Positions 34,322-45,284 of a DNA stretch of 64,000 nt are shown here, piece after piece. The position numbers and the translations under genes are program-made. Numbering within the stretch: the stretch's first letter is position 1; each line of letters starts with the position of its first letter. Source of the stretch: Hygrocybe punicea (Eukaryota > Basidiomycota > Agaricomycetes > Agaricales > Hygrophoraceae); assembly GCA_963556145.1 (NCBI GenBank), contig OY744468.1:6386001-6450000 (forward strand). The letters are read 5' to 3'. A model generated the notes under the pieces. That model saw only the letters and a list, made by a program, of their open reading frames with translations, made no database searches and was not told where the DNA came from.

Positions 34322-36156
34322 TTAGAAGTCCAAAATTTCTTTCTGGTCATCTGCCCAGTGCGGAATTCCAATCCCGGTACCCCCTTGGATCTCATCTTGC
34401 AGTGGGGTTTGGATCGACTTTTTCACATAGGATTTGCTTTCCTGGTCCCAATAGCAGTACTCCCGCCAAAGAAGTTCCTCCAGTGTTTCTTCCATCAGCT
34501 GCTGTCGGAGCAATTCCCTAGCTGCATTTGTGGGTTTGGAATCTGTGCTTGCATTGAATATGCTGGAGAGGGTGACATTCTTTTAACTCAATGGGACAGT
34601 TGGGTGAATTGGGTGAGGACACAAGGAAGAGGCCAATGAATCCATAGCAGCTTTGGTACATCTTCCCAGAGTCTTTGACAGGGCACAACTCTGAAAGGCA
34701 TCATTGATCCTCGAACCAGCACAAATCAACTAGCGATCGCAAATTTGCCTCGCTTGAGTCAAGAAGCGCATGAATAGACAGTGATTGGAAGAAGAACCAC
34801 AACAAGTGGCTTAGGATCGCCATTGGTACAGGTGGCACAGGACTCAGTCATCTGTTTCATGAACAGCGGATCGATATGTTTAAGAAGCTCTCAGAAATGT
34901 CCTATAATCTATTAATATGTTAGAGGGTAGAAGGCAAGGATCGGCAATGACCAGATAGTAGTTGGTGCTGTTCAGGATGGTTAGGCTACTATTCTTTCCA
35001 TGTATGATAACTCCATAATAATGAAAAGACGACCAGGTGATCCGAGTGTCACAACCAATCCATTGGACTTCTGGGGCTCTGAAATTGGGCATGATCGAGC
35101 TTTAACTTGACCATCCAAAATCAGAAGGTCTTCCAATCTGTTGAGATAGCATTTAAGACACTGCCTGTTTGCTTCATCATGAGGATTGACATCATAGTCC
35201 TCTTTGTAAATGGCTGCAAGGCCTGTTGCGGATTGTATAGTGATGAAGTTGGAGCATTATTTTTACAGAACTTGTAGCTGTTATACCATCGTTGAATTAT
35301 TTGGAGCTCCTGGTTGAGTTCATCCTCTGAGAGACCTGCTCTTCAGTTAGGCCACAAGCATTGCTGTACTTCCATAAACTTGAGATAAGCTTTGTGGTGG
35401 TCAGAGGACTGATGCCGTCCCAGAAGGCAGGCAAAACACCAGTGAGCCAGTACTTTTGCACTATGAATCTAACTGCTTGCTTGATGATAGTGAAGAATCA
35501 AGTCTTGAATAGGTGTGCTATCACAGGGAAGTTACTTGCATCTGAAGAGAAGAGGCAAGCATTCGCTGGAGCATTGTATTTGTTGACCCCAACAAACAGT
35601 TTATGCCCACATCGTTGTACAAGGTTCTACAAAAAAATTAGTGGTTGAAGAGAAGGCAGGAAAACACAGATAAGAACATTTTGAACTGAGTCTCTGCCAC
35701 CACCAGTAATCAAATCTGGTTCAGCTCACCCAAAAATTGCTGATTGGTTTTCAAAATTTTCTGTAAATCCAAACAAATCATGGGATTCATCTGGGCTTTT
35801 TATCTCCTGGAGTGACTCGAACGTGCTGATGCTCGAAAATTCAAACAAAAGGACAAGCAGAGAATTACAGTCTCTTGTGGGATTCTTGCCAATAAAGAGC
35901 TGGCCAAAAGTAGTGTCAAATTCTGCTGCTTTGTCTTTATCGTAGTAGTTGGCAAGCATTTGTAGAAATGGGGACTTTCCCCAATGTCAGGGTCGAAGCA
36001 ACATATACTGATATTGAGGGTTTTTGTTGAGCTCTGCGATGTACCACAATTCGTCCATGGCAATCATGCCTGTAGTGATAAGATGATCGACATTGGAGTA
36101 GGTGGGAAGACACTGATAATGGATCTCGAGTCAAAGATTTTGCAATTGAGAGAGTA
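34322..36156 (-). pseudogene. AAA-ATPase-like / PD-(D/E)XK nuclease superfamily gene, decayed
   Basis: On the minus strand the order of the family is readable: YIAELNKNPQYQYMLLRP, then a stop codon, then HWGKSPFLQMLANYYD (the Walker-A-like region), FGQLFIGKNPT, LLFEFSSIST, then in another frame LFVGVNKYNAPAN, and later WLTGVLPAFWDGISPL. This matches fungal proteins annotated 'AAA-ATPase-like domain' (PF09820) with a C-terminal nuclease-like domain. The usual RPRRFGKS is RP*HWGKS here: both changed codons (TGA and CAT) are explained by CpG transitions from CGA and CGT. Several frameshifts follow. The N-terminal end is cut at 36156 by the TA of the adjoining pogo-like transposon. Not functional. 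Confidence 0.75.
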
Positions 36157-36409
36157 CTGTACAGTTTTGATCAGAGCTTCATGAGATCCCAGCATGACCA
36201 AAGTCACCCTAGCTTCAGAGCTTCAGAGGTGAGCATGATGCGTGACCTGGCCTACGTTTGCTTCATGACGTGGTGGCGCAGCTTCGAATTTACCTCCTTC
36301 TCAGCTTCGATTTCTCCTCCTCCCCTGTCACTTTTGAGGCCGGCTTCAGTGTTGGTCTCATACTGGATAATAATCCTGCCCAGTTTCAGCACATTCCACC
36401 CCTTTAAAG

Positions 36410-37976
36410 GTGTGTAAAAAATTTCAATCCACTTTTGAACTCATGGCTCGACGTTTTGACCTTGAAGCATGGACTCATTTGTACAGCAAAATTTATCCCA
36501 GTTCCAACACTCCCGCCCAAATCTCTCTCGAGCGATGGTTTCTGATGAAGATTCCTGCTGAACATGCCACCACCATTCCACAGCCTTCAATGCCAATTGC
36601 CCATCTTATCTCGTCTACGACACTTCCACCTCTCTCCATTATGACACCATTAGCTACTGAATTTTCCTTTGACCTTCCCATCCTTTTTATCAACAATCTT
36701 TTGGCACTTCACGTGCCCCCGCTCGCTCACACGCAAAGCATGCTCACATCCTTTGGCCAAGCCTGGTTTGATGGCAAACGCTTGGTTGTCGATCCTACCA
36801 ACAACGAGCTTCATTTACCATTCTGTATCCTGCAGTACTGGCTCCAAATGGGCCACGCAGTCACTGCAAAAAGTCAATGGGAAGAGGCGCAAAAGTGGTT
36901 GCTCACCCATCAAGATTCCATCCATCCAATGGCTGGCATTGTCCAAGATGCCATCAACTCATTTAAAACCCTTGGCTGGGACATTCCGCTGTCCAATCTG
37001 CGATCCCTCAACATTGTGAAGCTTTGTCAATGCGGAGGATCCGGGGTTGTGTCATTGATGCCATGATTGAGTCCATTGTCCAGTGTATTCGTCTCAATCC
37101 TGGTCTTCATGAACATGTCTCAGTTGAAGATCTTACCTTCTCCGATGTTGTCCGGCTCAACGATGACCACTGGAAACAGTATGAGTACCACCGGTGCTTC
37201 ACCCGTGCATGCAATCTTGGCAACCGCCTTCATGAAGGGTCTCTCGAGATTGTCATCATACCTTTCAACAAAGAAAAGATCCACTAGGCTGTCTTGTTTG
37301 TCGATGCTCCTGACAAATGGATCAAACACAGTGACACTCTTGAATGGGCATGGCCAGTTCAAGATGTCAAGCGCATCCAGCAATGGCTCAACCTACACAG
37401 ATTCCCAATGTTCCAAGAATCTGGAAGCGTGCTGCACAGGCTACAGTCGGATTCATATTCATGTGCCATAGGGATGATCAACATCATTCAACACAACCTG
37501 TTCAGTGATCCTCTCTTTACCAATGAGAACAAGCATTTCCTCCATATCCAAGAGTACTTAAGGATCATGCAGGTGTGCTATTTATTTCCTTAATCTAAAA
37601 TTGACCTGATATGTCATTCTTGCACCAGCGCGACAATCTCATTCCATCATCGGCAGGACCTGTTGATGGCGACTTCCAACCCAATGCCGAGGACCTTTCT
37701 GATGGTGATTCCCAATGCAACACCAACACCAACAACAGTGATGTGGAGATCATTACTGATCTTTCCACAGCTTCACTACCTGGCTCTACTGTCCCACGAG
37801 CCCCTCGGCCTTTTATCAATCTTCGTGCAACCTCTTCAGAATCTGGTGTTGGCTTATTTAAATTCTTTCAGCCTATCTCTCATGATCAACATCTCATAGC
37901 AATATGCCAGCAGGATGCCGCAATGAAGGATGAACGTGAGGACAAAATATGGGCACGCCGAGAACAATGCACTTAA
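36410..37976 (+). pseudogene. Ulp1-like cysteine protease part of the transposon
   Basis: An N-terminal region (MARRFDLEAWTHLYSKI...) leads, after a frameshift near 37030, to the protease-like core: SDVVRLNDDHWKQYE, IVIIPFNKEKIH, then a stop where the family has tryptophan (HW), then VLFVDAPDKW. EWAWP and SDSYSCAIG follow, the latter holding the candidate catalytic cysteine of the C48 (SUMO-protease) fold. The family histidine should be the H before the stop. After LRIMQ a 52-nt intron (37573-37628) leads to an acidic linker, which loses frame near 37965 just before KKVRKRMLARNRRR. In the ancestor this probably continued straight into the transposase. Confidence 0.7.
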
Positions 37977-40118
37977 ATCGATCGAGAAGAAAGTGAGGAA
38001 GAGGATGTTAGCCCGGAATCGCAGGCGTGCTCATTGTGCCCACTTAAAAGCTCAAGTGAGTGCATCCAACACTCTTCTGTTACTCGTCTCACTGTTGTAT
38101 TTCACCAGACATCCAATAAGCCAGAAACAACCGTCAATGATGTTCTTCATGACAAAGCAGCAATGTCATCCACAATTACCTTTCCCCACAGCCTGGCAGA
38201 GGCATCACGCCCCCATCGTGCATTCCGAGAGAGCTTGCATGATCCAAATTCATGTGGGAGGAAACACAAACCAGAGAACATGAGTCCGACAGATGCTGTT
38301 TGCATCAATTGGCAACATCCTTTACTTTGGTCTCAAATCGTCCAAGCTGCAACATACGTAGGATATGGAATGTCCCCAACTGCAATTGCCGCAGAACTCA
38401 AGTGCCGCAATCCAGATCAATTTGCGAAGATTACTCCTCAGGTCATTGGTTCCTGGATTTATCGCAGTGGTGCACATCCTGTCTGGAAGCCAGAGGTTAT
38501 ATGAAGAGCACAGAACAGAAATCAACCACCTGGACATGTGAATCGTACCAACATCCTTGCCCCATACCCACACATCGTTAGTGAGATTGTGGACCAGCTC
38601 AGGATGCTTCGCCAGATTGGCATCGCCCTCAATGTCTTTCAGTGTCGTGGTATCATGGTTGTGCGTCTTCACCATGCTGTTCTGGAAGTGTTCCGGGTTA
38701 TTGCAAAGGATGGATCAGTTTTCCAATGTTCGGAATCATGGGTGAAGCATTTCATTTACCAGAACCTGAAGTGGTCATTTCGCCATTCAACCCGAGCCTC
38801 ACAAAAGACTCCTGCCAATGCAGATGAACTCTGTCACCATCAGTTTCTTCGCCAAGCTGTCACAACTCGCGATACAGCAATTCGGTCTCCTGGTTTTTGT
38901 GTCAACATTGACCAGACAAACATTGTGTACCAATGTTCCACGAGCTGCACATACGATGATGTCAGCAGCAGCCAGGTTGCTGTGATTGGCAAGGATGAGA
39001 AGCGTGCATTCACACTTCTTGTTGGCATATCTGACTCAGGCAATGTACTCCCATTCCAAGCTGTATTTCAAGGTGCAACACAACATTCCTGCCCGTCTCG
39101 CGAATCTGCCTTCTACGAAGAGGCAATGAACCTTGGTTTCAAATTTGAATTCTCGAACACAGACACCTATTGGTCGACCTTTGATCTCATGTGCAAGTAT
39201 GTCTGCGAGATTCTCGTGCCTTATTTCACAGAGCAGAAAAAAAGGGTGGCAACTAATGATGATCAAGAGTGCATCCTCCAACTTGATGTATGGGTCGTTC
39301 ACCAATCTGTCGCATTCCGGACATGGCTTGACCAAAATTATCCATGGATTATTTATCTTTTCGTCCCTGGTGGTTGCACCGGCATTGCCCAGCCTTGTGA
39401 TGTTGGGATCCAGTGCCCCTTGAAGCTTTCAATCAAATGGTCACAGCATGCAGATGTAGTTGACGAGACACTCAGATACCTCAAGAATGGTACTGATCCA
39501 GCAGAGCTTTGAATTGACACTCGAATCGGCACATTGCGAAATTGCACGGTGGGTTGGATGGTGCGAGCATATCATGCAATCAATAAGCCAGAGCTGGTCA
39601 GAAAGGTTCGTGTCGTGGGTTTGTGGTTCTGGATCTAATTAAGTATTCTATTCCAGGCATTCGAGATGTGTAAAGCTGGCGAGGGATTTAATCTTTCATT
39701 CAAGAGCATCACAAGCTGCGAAACACTACTCCTTCTCCGCGACATTCAGAAAAACAAACCTGAGCTCTGGAGCACAATTACCTCTCCACAATATGCTGCT
39801 GCCGATGCTACCGACAACATCAAGGAACTACCTGATTACATTTCTGGTGAAGATGAGATCGAGGACGAAATTGAGGTTCCGGTTGATGTGGTAATGGAAT
39901 ATATGTGCTCGGATGGCACTATTGTGCCGGAAGGGTTTGCTGTGGGAACAGATGGTGCTTTGCAAGTAAAAAACGATTCAGAGGAATATGAGCGGGAGCC
40001 GGAGGACATTTCGGAGCAGCCAGAGGACATTTCAGAGCAGCCTGAGGAGATTGAGTATGGCCAGGGTAAGAGAAGGGCCATTGCAAATGCCCAATATGGA
40101 GATTTCTGGCGTCACTAG
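37946..40118 (+). pseudogene. DDE_1-family transposase part of the transposon
   Basis: After a basic segment (KKVRKRMLARNRRR) and an intron (about 38056-38108), the frame runs through a helix-turn-helix-like region (GYGMSPTAIAAELKCRN), a TGA at 38502, then VNIDQTNIVY (first Asp), QLDVWVVH (second Asp) and GIAQPCDVGIQ (third acidic residue). This is the DDD triad layout of pogo/Fot1-type DDE_1 transposases. A second in-frame TGA at 39510 interrupts AEL*IDTRIG. An intron near 39606-39658 precedes the last exon, which ends with an acidic tail containing the direct repeat EDISEQPEDISEQPEE. Both TGA codons are explained by CGA to TGA changes. Confidence 0.78.
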
Positions 40119-40287
40119 TATGGTGTTTCAAAGTAGATAGGTTTATATAGCAGCTATAAATCTGTTTTTTCAATGTGTCACGATTTAGCTTCAGAGCACA
40201 CAAGTCAGCGTGATGGTCACTCAAAATAGGTTCCCTTCAGAGGGGGGCATGACTGCGTGATGAAGCTCCGATCGAAACAGTACAGTA

Positions 40288-41090
40288 GAATGCGGAACGT
40301 ACTGGCTCGAGATCCTTGTATAATGTGGATTTTACTTTGTTCTGAGTCCTAAATTTATTTAGGCTCAGTCTTATATGACCTGAGCCACCAAAATCAAAAT
40401 TCCACTCTATTGTCGCAGCAAATGCCGAGTTTGGCCATGTTTAGCTTCTCATTCATTTTTTTTCTAACGAGACATTTATCTTTGAAATAAGTTGCAAAGA
40501 GCAGTGTATGTAAATAGTAGTAATAACTCTGAGGGACTTGGATATGCCATGCAAAGCAATGGCCCTCTAGCACAAGTATATCGTGGAAAGACCCATTCAG
40601 AAAGGTAAACTTGTGCCTCGGTGTGGGGATCGAAACTTGAACTAATTTACGCGAAACTGCCAAAATGAATAAAGTACATCGGAAACAAGGTTAATAAAAC
40701 CGGTGCCTTTCGCAGCGGGTGCGGATTTGTGAAAATGCTGAACGAAAACACCCCAAAACCGGTGTCGTTTCGCAACTGCAGAGATTGCGACAGAATGGAT
40801 TCGTGTCGCCCTCATAGGCGAGACAGAGATGAAGCAGATCTTGAACGTTACCCCAAACAAACGAGATAAGATTACAGCTTTTTACTGATCGGTAGACCTG
40901 GTTAGTGCTTGAATGTTGAAAGTTTCAGCGCCTCAATGTTTGATCTGTTCTTGTCATTATTATTGCATAATATATTAAACATATCCAGCCAACTGTAACT
41001 ATCCCCTTCGTCAGCATTGCATACGACTTGAAATCAAAGAGATGCATAACTTGTCTCATACTACACCAATATTGCATTTCGCATAGCAGG
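40288..41090. other. Intergenic, contains a small MITE copy
   Basis: The only recognisable item is the palindromic repeat at 40344-40430. Short minus-strand frames at 40394-40860 have no homology I can name. Confidence 0.45.
40344..40430. repeat. Small palindromic MITE-like repeat, copy 2
   Basis: The centre 'gagtcctaaatttatttagg' is the reverse complement of the centre of the copy at 15486-15598, and the right arm 'tgtcgcagcaaatgccga' resembles that copy's arm. The left arm is degenerate. Confidence 0.6.
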
Positions 41091-41823
41091 CTACCTCTTC
41101 ATATCAGACAATGACGGCGGCGGTACTGTGAGAAAGAGCCCAGGATCAGCACAACAAAAACACGACAGAGATAAGAGAACTGACTTGTTTCGCCGATCCC
41201 TCCTCAATTTATCCAAGTACAAAAAGGTGACCACGATATCGTCCATAATATATTGTCCAGCAGGGGAGATGACGAGAGAAGCTTTGCGCTTTCTCCCAAA
41301 TATTCCCAGATTCGACCGATGATACACAGCGATGACAGTCCTAGATCCGTCGTCCGATTCCAGCTGTGAAATCAAATGTTGAAATATCCATTGGCCAACT
41401 TAGTTTGCGGTACGTACATGAAGGCCACGGTTGCCAAATCCAGAGCCGGATATCCATCTGTACAATCGCCCATCCTTCGCAATGAAGCAACGAGACCTAG
41501 ATCAGAAAGATGACGACAGTTATCGCAGGTGAACCCTACTGACACACTCACGGGTCAAATCTTCTCTGCTGGAGGAGGTAGTCCTTCATCCTGACTTCTG
41601 TTCCCCGATACTCCATGGTAGTCCGCGCTCTAGAGCGCCAATGAATCTGCGCAATGTCTCGCACTTCGGGGGCTTCAGAACCTTTCACATGGAACCGAAC
41701 TCGGCTGATGATTGTCGTCCTGTGCCAACACCCAAATGGTGTTTCAACATGATAGACGGGGTGGCCATGAGTATCGATTAGTACCGTGTTCACGGGAGAT
41801 CTCTTGGACAGCGTCAGCTCCAT
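41091..41823 (-). CDS. DUF6593-domain protein
   Basis: Three exons join in phase: 41552-41823, 41418-41496 and 41091-41363, giving 207 residues. MELTLSKRSPVNTVLID, then VYHVETPFG and RTTIISRV, then IAQIHWRS, RLYRWISG, HRSNLGIFGRKRKASL and IVVTFLYLDKLRRDR follow the DUF6593 pattern known from many small basidiomycete proteins. The fold resembles a beta-sheet membrane-scramblase-like domain in some predictions (family knowledge), but its function is not established. The C-terminal 30 residues after RRNK are cysteine- and proline-containing and not typical, so the last codons may be an unspliced extension. The start is the first ATG in frame. No signal peptide. Confidence 0.82.
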
Positions 41824-42338
41824 CGGGAGGAAACCTAAGGCTGGAGTTCTAAACTGCAGGGAAACCGACAGGCAGCAATGAGGCAGAGCGGTTCACTCAT
41901 CTGTCTACCAAGCACTGGCAATGCGGTGCTTGTCACACCGGAGTTTGAACATATAAGAAATTCAAATTCCTAGGCGCCAGAAGGAACCGGAACTGTGGAT
42001 GGCCATCAGCACGACATCGATCCCCCATCAAGATTCAAGCCTTTCCCGCAACAATCACGGAAGGGATTAGTCATTGAGCGCTCATCGCTGAGCGCTGAGC
42101 TGTATGAAGACTGAATGTATATTGAATGTTCCCTATCCCTCGAGCCAAACAGTCCGCAGAACAACACAATCAATGTCGGGACGAAATATGAACAGTGACG
42201 ACAGAGGCATCTAGTACATGCTCGTAGTAGAACACAAAATCCCGATAAAAAGACCTTGGTTTGTCGAAGTAAAGTTACCCGATCAAAGTACAAAAAAAGA
42301 AACCCACACCTATGCATGTACATAAACTCCCACAAAAA

Positions 42339-43258
42339 TCAATTGCAATTCTGACAGAGCGCAATGACGCCAACGAGCAGAGTGGGCACACCGAAACCGA
42401 TTCCAATACCTATCGCAATACGGTCAGAGGTACTGAGTGGTTGATGCTTTGCAGTTGTAACAGTATTGGAACCTGGTGATCCAGGAATTAGTCGTCGTTC
42501 AGGACACGATAAATAACATTACCCGTATCAGCTGCTGACGTTGTCGTATAAACAACTGGTGGCGCCGTCGTCGTCGTATATTCTGCTGGCGGCACCGTTG
42601 TCGTATAGCTCGGTGGTGTATAGCTCGGTGGTGTATAGCTCGGTGGTGTATACGTGTCTGTATCTGGTGGACTGCAAGACGGTACACCACCAGGACGAGA
42701 ACATTTCTCCCCTTCAGCTTGAATGATACATCATGGTCAGGACTTGTAACAGAACATCCACTAAATCAAGCAAGACTCACGACAACAAAAATCGTCATTG
42801 GGACACGGCACGTATCCGGAATCAACACATCCACCTTGGCCCTGACCACATGTTTCTCCCCGGAGGCAACATCCTCCAGTCACGCAATAATAACTGTGTG
42901 TGTGGCTCGGATTCATGCTGACACTCAACACGATGACAATTATACGTACCCTGAACTACAGCAAAGGCTACCTGCGTGATGGAGACTTCAGAGCCAAGGA
43001 GAACAACAGAAAGCGATTACGCTAACCTGGACAGCAATCTCCGTCGAGAGGACAGCAGACGTCTCCACACCCCCCATATCCATCAGAACAACCCGATTGA
43101 CGAGCATGAACGTTCCCGATGAATAGAGGTACTCCGGCTTTTGCGAGTGAGATATTGAGAGAGGGACCATCGAGAGAGTTGTCATTCGCTCTTGCCGAAT
43201 GTGGTACCAACACGAAAGCGACGAAAAGGAAAGAGCGCAGGATCCTAAGAGCGCACAT
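42339..43258 (-). CDS. Cysteine-rich secreted protein with Thr/Pro stalk and C-terminal membrane helix
   Basis: Five exons join in phase: 43027-43258, 42950-42971 (a 22-nt micro-exon), 42781-42893, 42523-42717 and 42339-42472, giving 231 residues. A signal peptide (MCALRILRSFLFVAFVLVPH) opens the protein. Next comes a mature region with an unusually dense cysteine module: GCGDVCCPLDGDCC, CCSSGYYC, GGCCLRGETC and CPNDDFCC. The stalk carries SYTPP three times in tandem and then TTT-rich sequence. The C-terminal helix (IAIGIGIGFGVPTLLVGVIAL) should anchor it in the membrane. Similar CCP-type wall or surface proteins are common in Agaricomycetes; the ligand is unknown. It is a single-gene unit with about 350 nt to the next gene. 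Confidence 0.8.
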
Positions 43259-43604
43259 GTTCAAGGAGGGAATCAAGTCCCAGACCGTCTAATTGTTAAT
43301 CATTATATACCGCCGACCGGAGGGTGCCGTTCATGTAGTGCCTGGGCGTCTCGCCGGTTAGATTTATAGGACCCCGAAAGTACCCCCAGATGTGAGGCAC
43401 CGGCACAAGGCAGAGTCCAAGGGGCGGTAGTATGCACCGTGTTTTTGGCGTGCAAGCCGAGAGTTGTCTTTGCTGTGCTGACTTGCCAATTTGAGTCATC
43501 GTCTGTATACCTTTCAGTGAGTAATATCACTTGAGATTGGGATTCTTGCAACTGGGCTTTCTCTCTCAGAGTCAATCCTATCGTTTTCGGATCAGCTACA
43601 ACGC

Positions 43605-45130
43605 TCAACAGGAACGGGACGATGATTGGAAACTTCTCGCCACCTCCATACTGCTCCTCACTCCGTCTAGGGCATTCATATTTGCTCTCCGTTGCTCTTC
43701 CACTGGGCCGGCAAGCGCTGCATCCCACCAACGCTCACCCTCCGGCACATTGCGCCACCCGCCTTTCAAAAACGACGCAAATGCCTTCATGCTCCCTTCC
43801 GGTACACATCGAAGTGCTCTGACGCAAGTCCAATGAGGAGGAGGATTCTCATGCGAATACGCTGATGGCGGTGCGACCTCCGAATTATTGTTGCCGGAAG
43901 GCGGTGATGAGAAGCCATTGGATGCTATTACAACGGCAGGCGGAACGGTGATACGGCCAACTTTGAAGCAGATCTGGGAGATGTGGATACAGTGGAGAGT
44001 AGCACCATCTGGTTCTTCAGTCTGCGAAAGACTAGCTGTGAGGGCCTTCACTGCTGCAGCTGAGTTTGGGGCTAGCCGGTGGTTGGGAGAGAAATGGCCA
44101 GTCGGCGTTGATATGTCGCTAACTATGCGAAGCGAGGGATTGAAGGTGGCGTCTGGCGTCCCCGGGCTCGTATCTTCCGGAGTTTTGGATTGGGATTTCT
44201 TGGCCTTGGTGTGCGTGACGAATCGTGCCATCACATAGAGCTATGAACAGAGGGATCGAATGTACATAAATTCGCCAAAAGAACTTCGAGCGAAATCAAA
44301 TAAGAAAGAAAGAAAGAACTAACCCATTTATGGTCCCATCCCACTGTGCTAACTCTCACCTCGTACCGGGAAAACATGGGAATTTCTCGAATGAAGCTGT
44401 AATGGGTCCCTAAAGTGAGACAGAAGACATGAATGCACCATACGTTATGTAAACAAGCCAGAATGTACATACCAGCCAAGGCAATCCATCCACCAGCACG
44501 AAACAAGGCAGGAAAGTATGATAGGGCTACCTTGATCCGCGCTGCATCGAGAGTCTATTGAATAACCCCCCAAAAAAAACGTTAGAGACCGGTAAACACG
44601 CAAATGATCTGAAGAGAAAAACACACCTTGGCATAGCTAGAGTTGCTAAGATGACCATTGAAATCACAATCATCCATACCTATGTGATAACAACATTAAC
44701 AGAAGTTTGGTATACATGTCGAGTGTCAACCTACTAGCCCATGTTTTATAAACCGTGGCGTGTTCGAACGGATTGACACCAATCGGAGATATCGAGTCGA
44801 ACCATAATTCCTTCTCGTCTATTGCTCGAACCGAACGTGGTTTGAGAAGGGAACGCAGCCGGGAAAGGTAGTACTGGAGCCGCAATTTCACGGCTGGCCG
44901 AAATACGCGAACTTGATAGGTTTTCGAGTGTTTCAACACACCAACTTGACTCGGAATTCTTTCATGTACTTACTGTGCCATGCTAAAGGGAAGGATCGGA
45001 CATTGACAAGCAGCAAGAGCCAAAAAAGAAGCTTGGAAATGCCAGGCAAATTTCTAATGAGTCGAGAAGAAAGAAAGTGAAGAGATCTCATGGCCGTCGT
45101 CACTGTGATATTCAAGTTGCCGGTAGTCAT
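43605..45130 (-). CDS. Thioesterase-superfamily (hot-dog fold, THEM6-like) protein
   Basis: Six exons join in phase: 44974-45130, 44735-44911, 44627-44679, 44474-44554 region (44473-44554), 44324-44409 and 43605-44240, giving 396 residues. An N-terminal hydrophobic helix (LLFWLLLLVNV, about residues 34-44) suggests membrane anchoring. DDCDFNGHLSNSSYAK is the hallmark of the hot-dog acyl-CoA thioesterase family, carrying the Asp and the N-G-H motif. ALFRAGGWIALAGTHYSF, EIPMFSRYEVRVSTVGWDHKW, then LYVMARFVT complete the fold. The C-terminal half (ISQICFKVGRITVPP, FLKGGWRNVPEGERWW) matches the longer fungal members. Its substrate is unknown, presumably an acyl-CoA. The gene is divergent from the deaminase gene with 154 nt between starts. 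Confidence 0.85.
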
Positions 45131-45284
45131 TGCGGGAGGATACCGGCAGTGAAGCTAGTGAAGAGTTTCGAGGCGTGATATACGTGTCCGCAATGACGCA
45201 CGTCAAAAAGCTTACAAAATATCATACACTATTTAAAATCGTCCCTGTCCGTCGCCGTCATACGCTTTCAGTTAGTCTCTATAT
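45131..45284. promoter_or_regulatory. Compact divergent promoter between thioesterase and deaminase genes
   Basis: Only 154 nt separate the two start codons. A TATA-like 'ctatttaaaa' lies at about 45230. No other motif is certain. Confidence 0.5.

Larger units (their letters stand above)
36157..40285 (+). mobile_element. Pogo-like (Tc1/mariner) transposon with Ulp1 protease and DDE transposase
   Basis: The element is 4129 bp. Its left end CTGTACAGTTTTGATC (36157 on) and right end, the reverse complement of CTGTACTGTTTCGATC (ending 40285), form imperfect inverted repeats of about 25 bp and are flanked by TA on both sides. The plus strand encodes a Ulp1-type cysteine protease followed by a DDE_1-family transposase, apparently once a single fused frame. 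Nonsense codons at 37285-37287, 38502-38504 and 39510-39512, plus frameshifts near 37030 and 37965, make the copy inactive. It sits at the N-terminal edge of the decayed AAA-ATPase-like gene. Confidence 0.8.

Noticed and set aside
33876..34639. Three overlapping plus-strand frames of 142-202 codons
   Set aside because: Produced by the pyrimidine-rich repeat; all three frames are Pro/Ser/His-rich and none has a domain.
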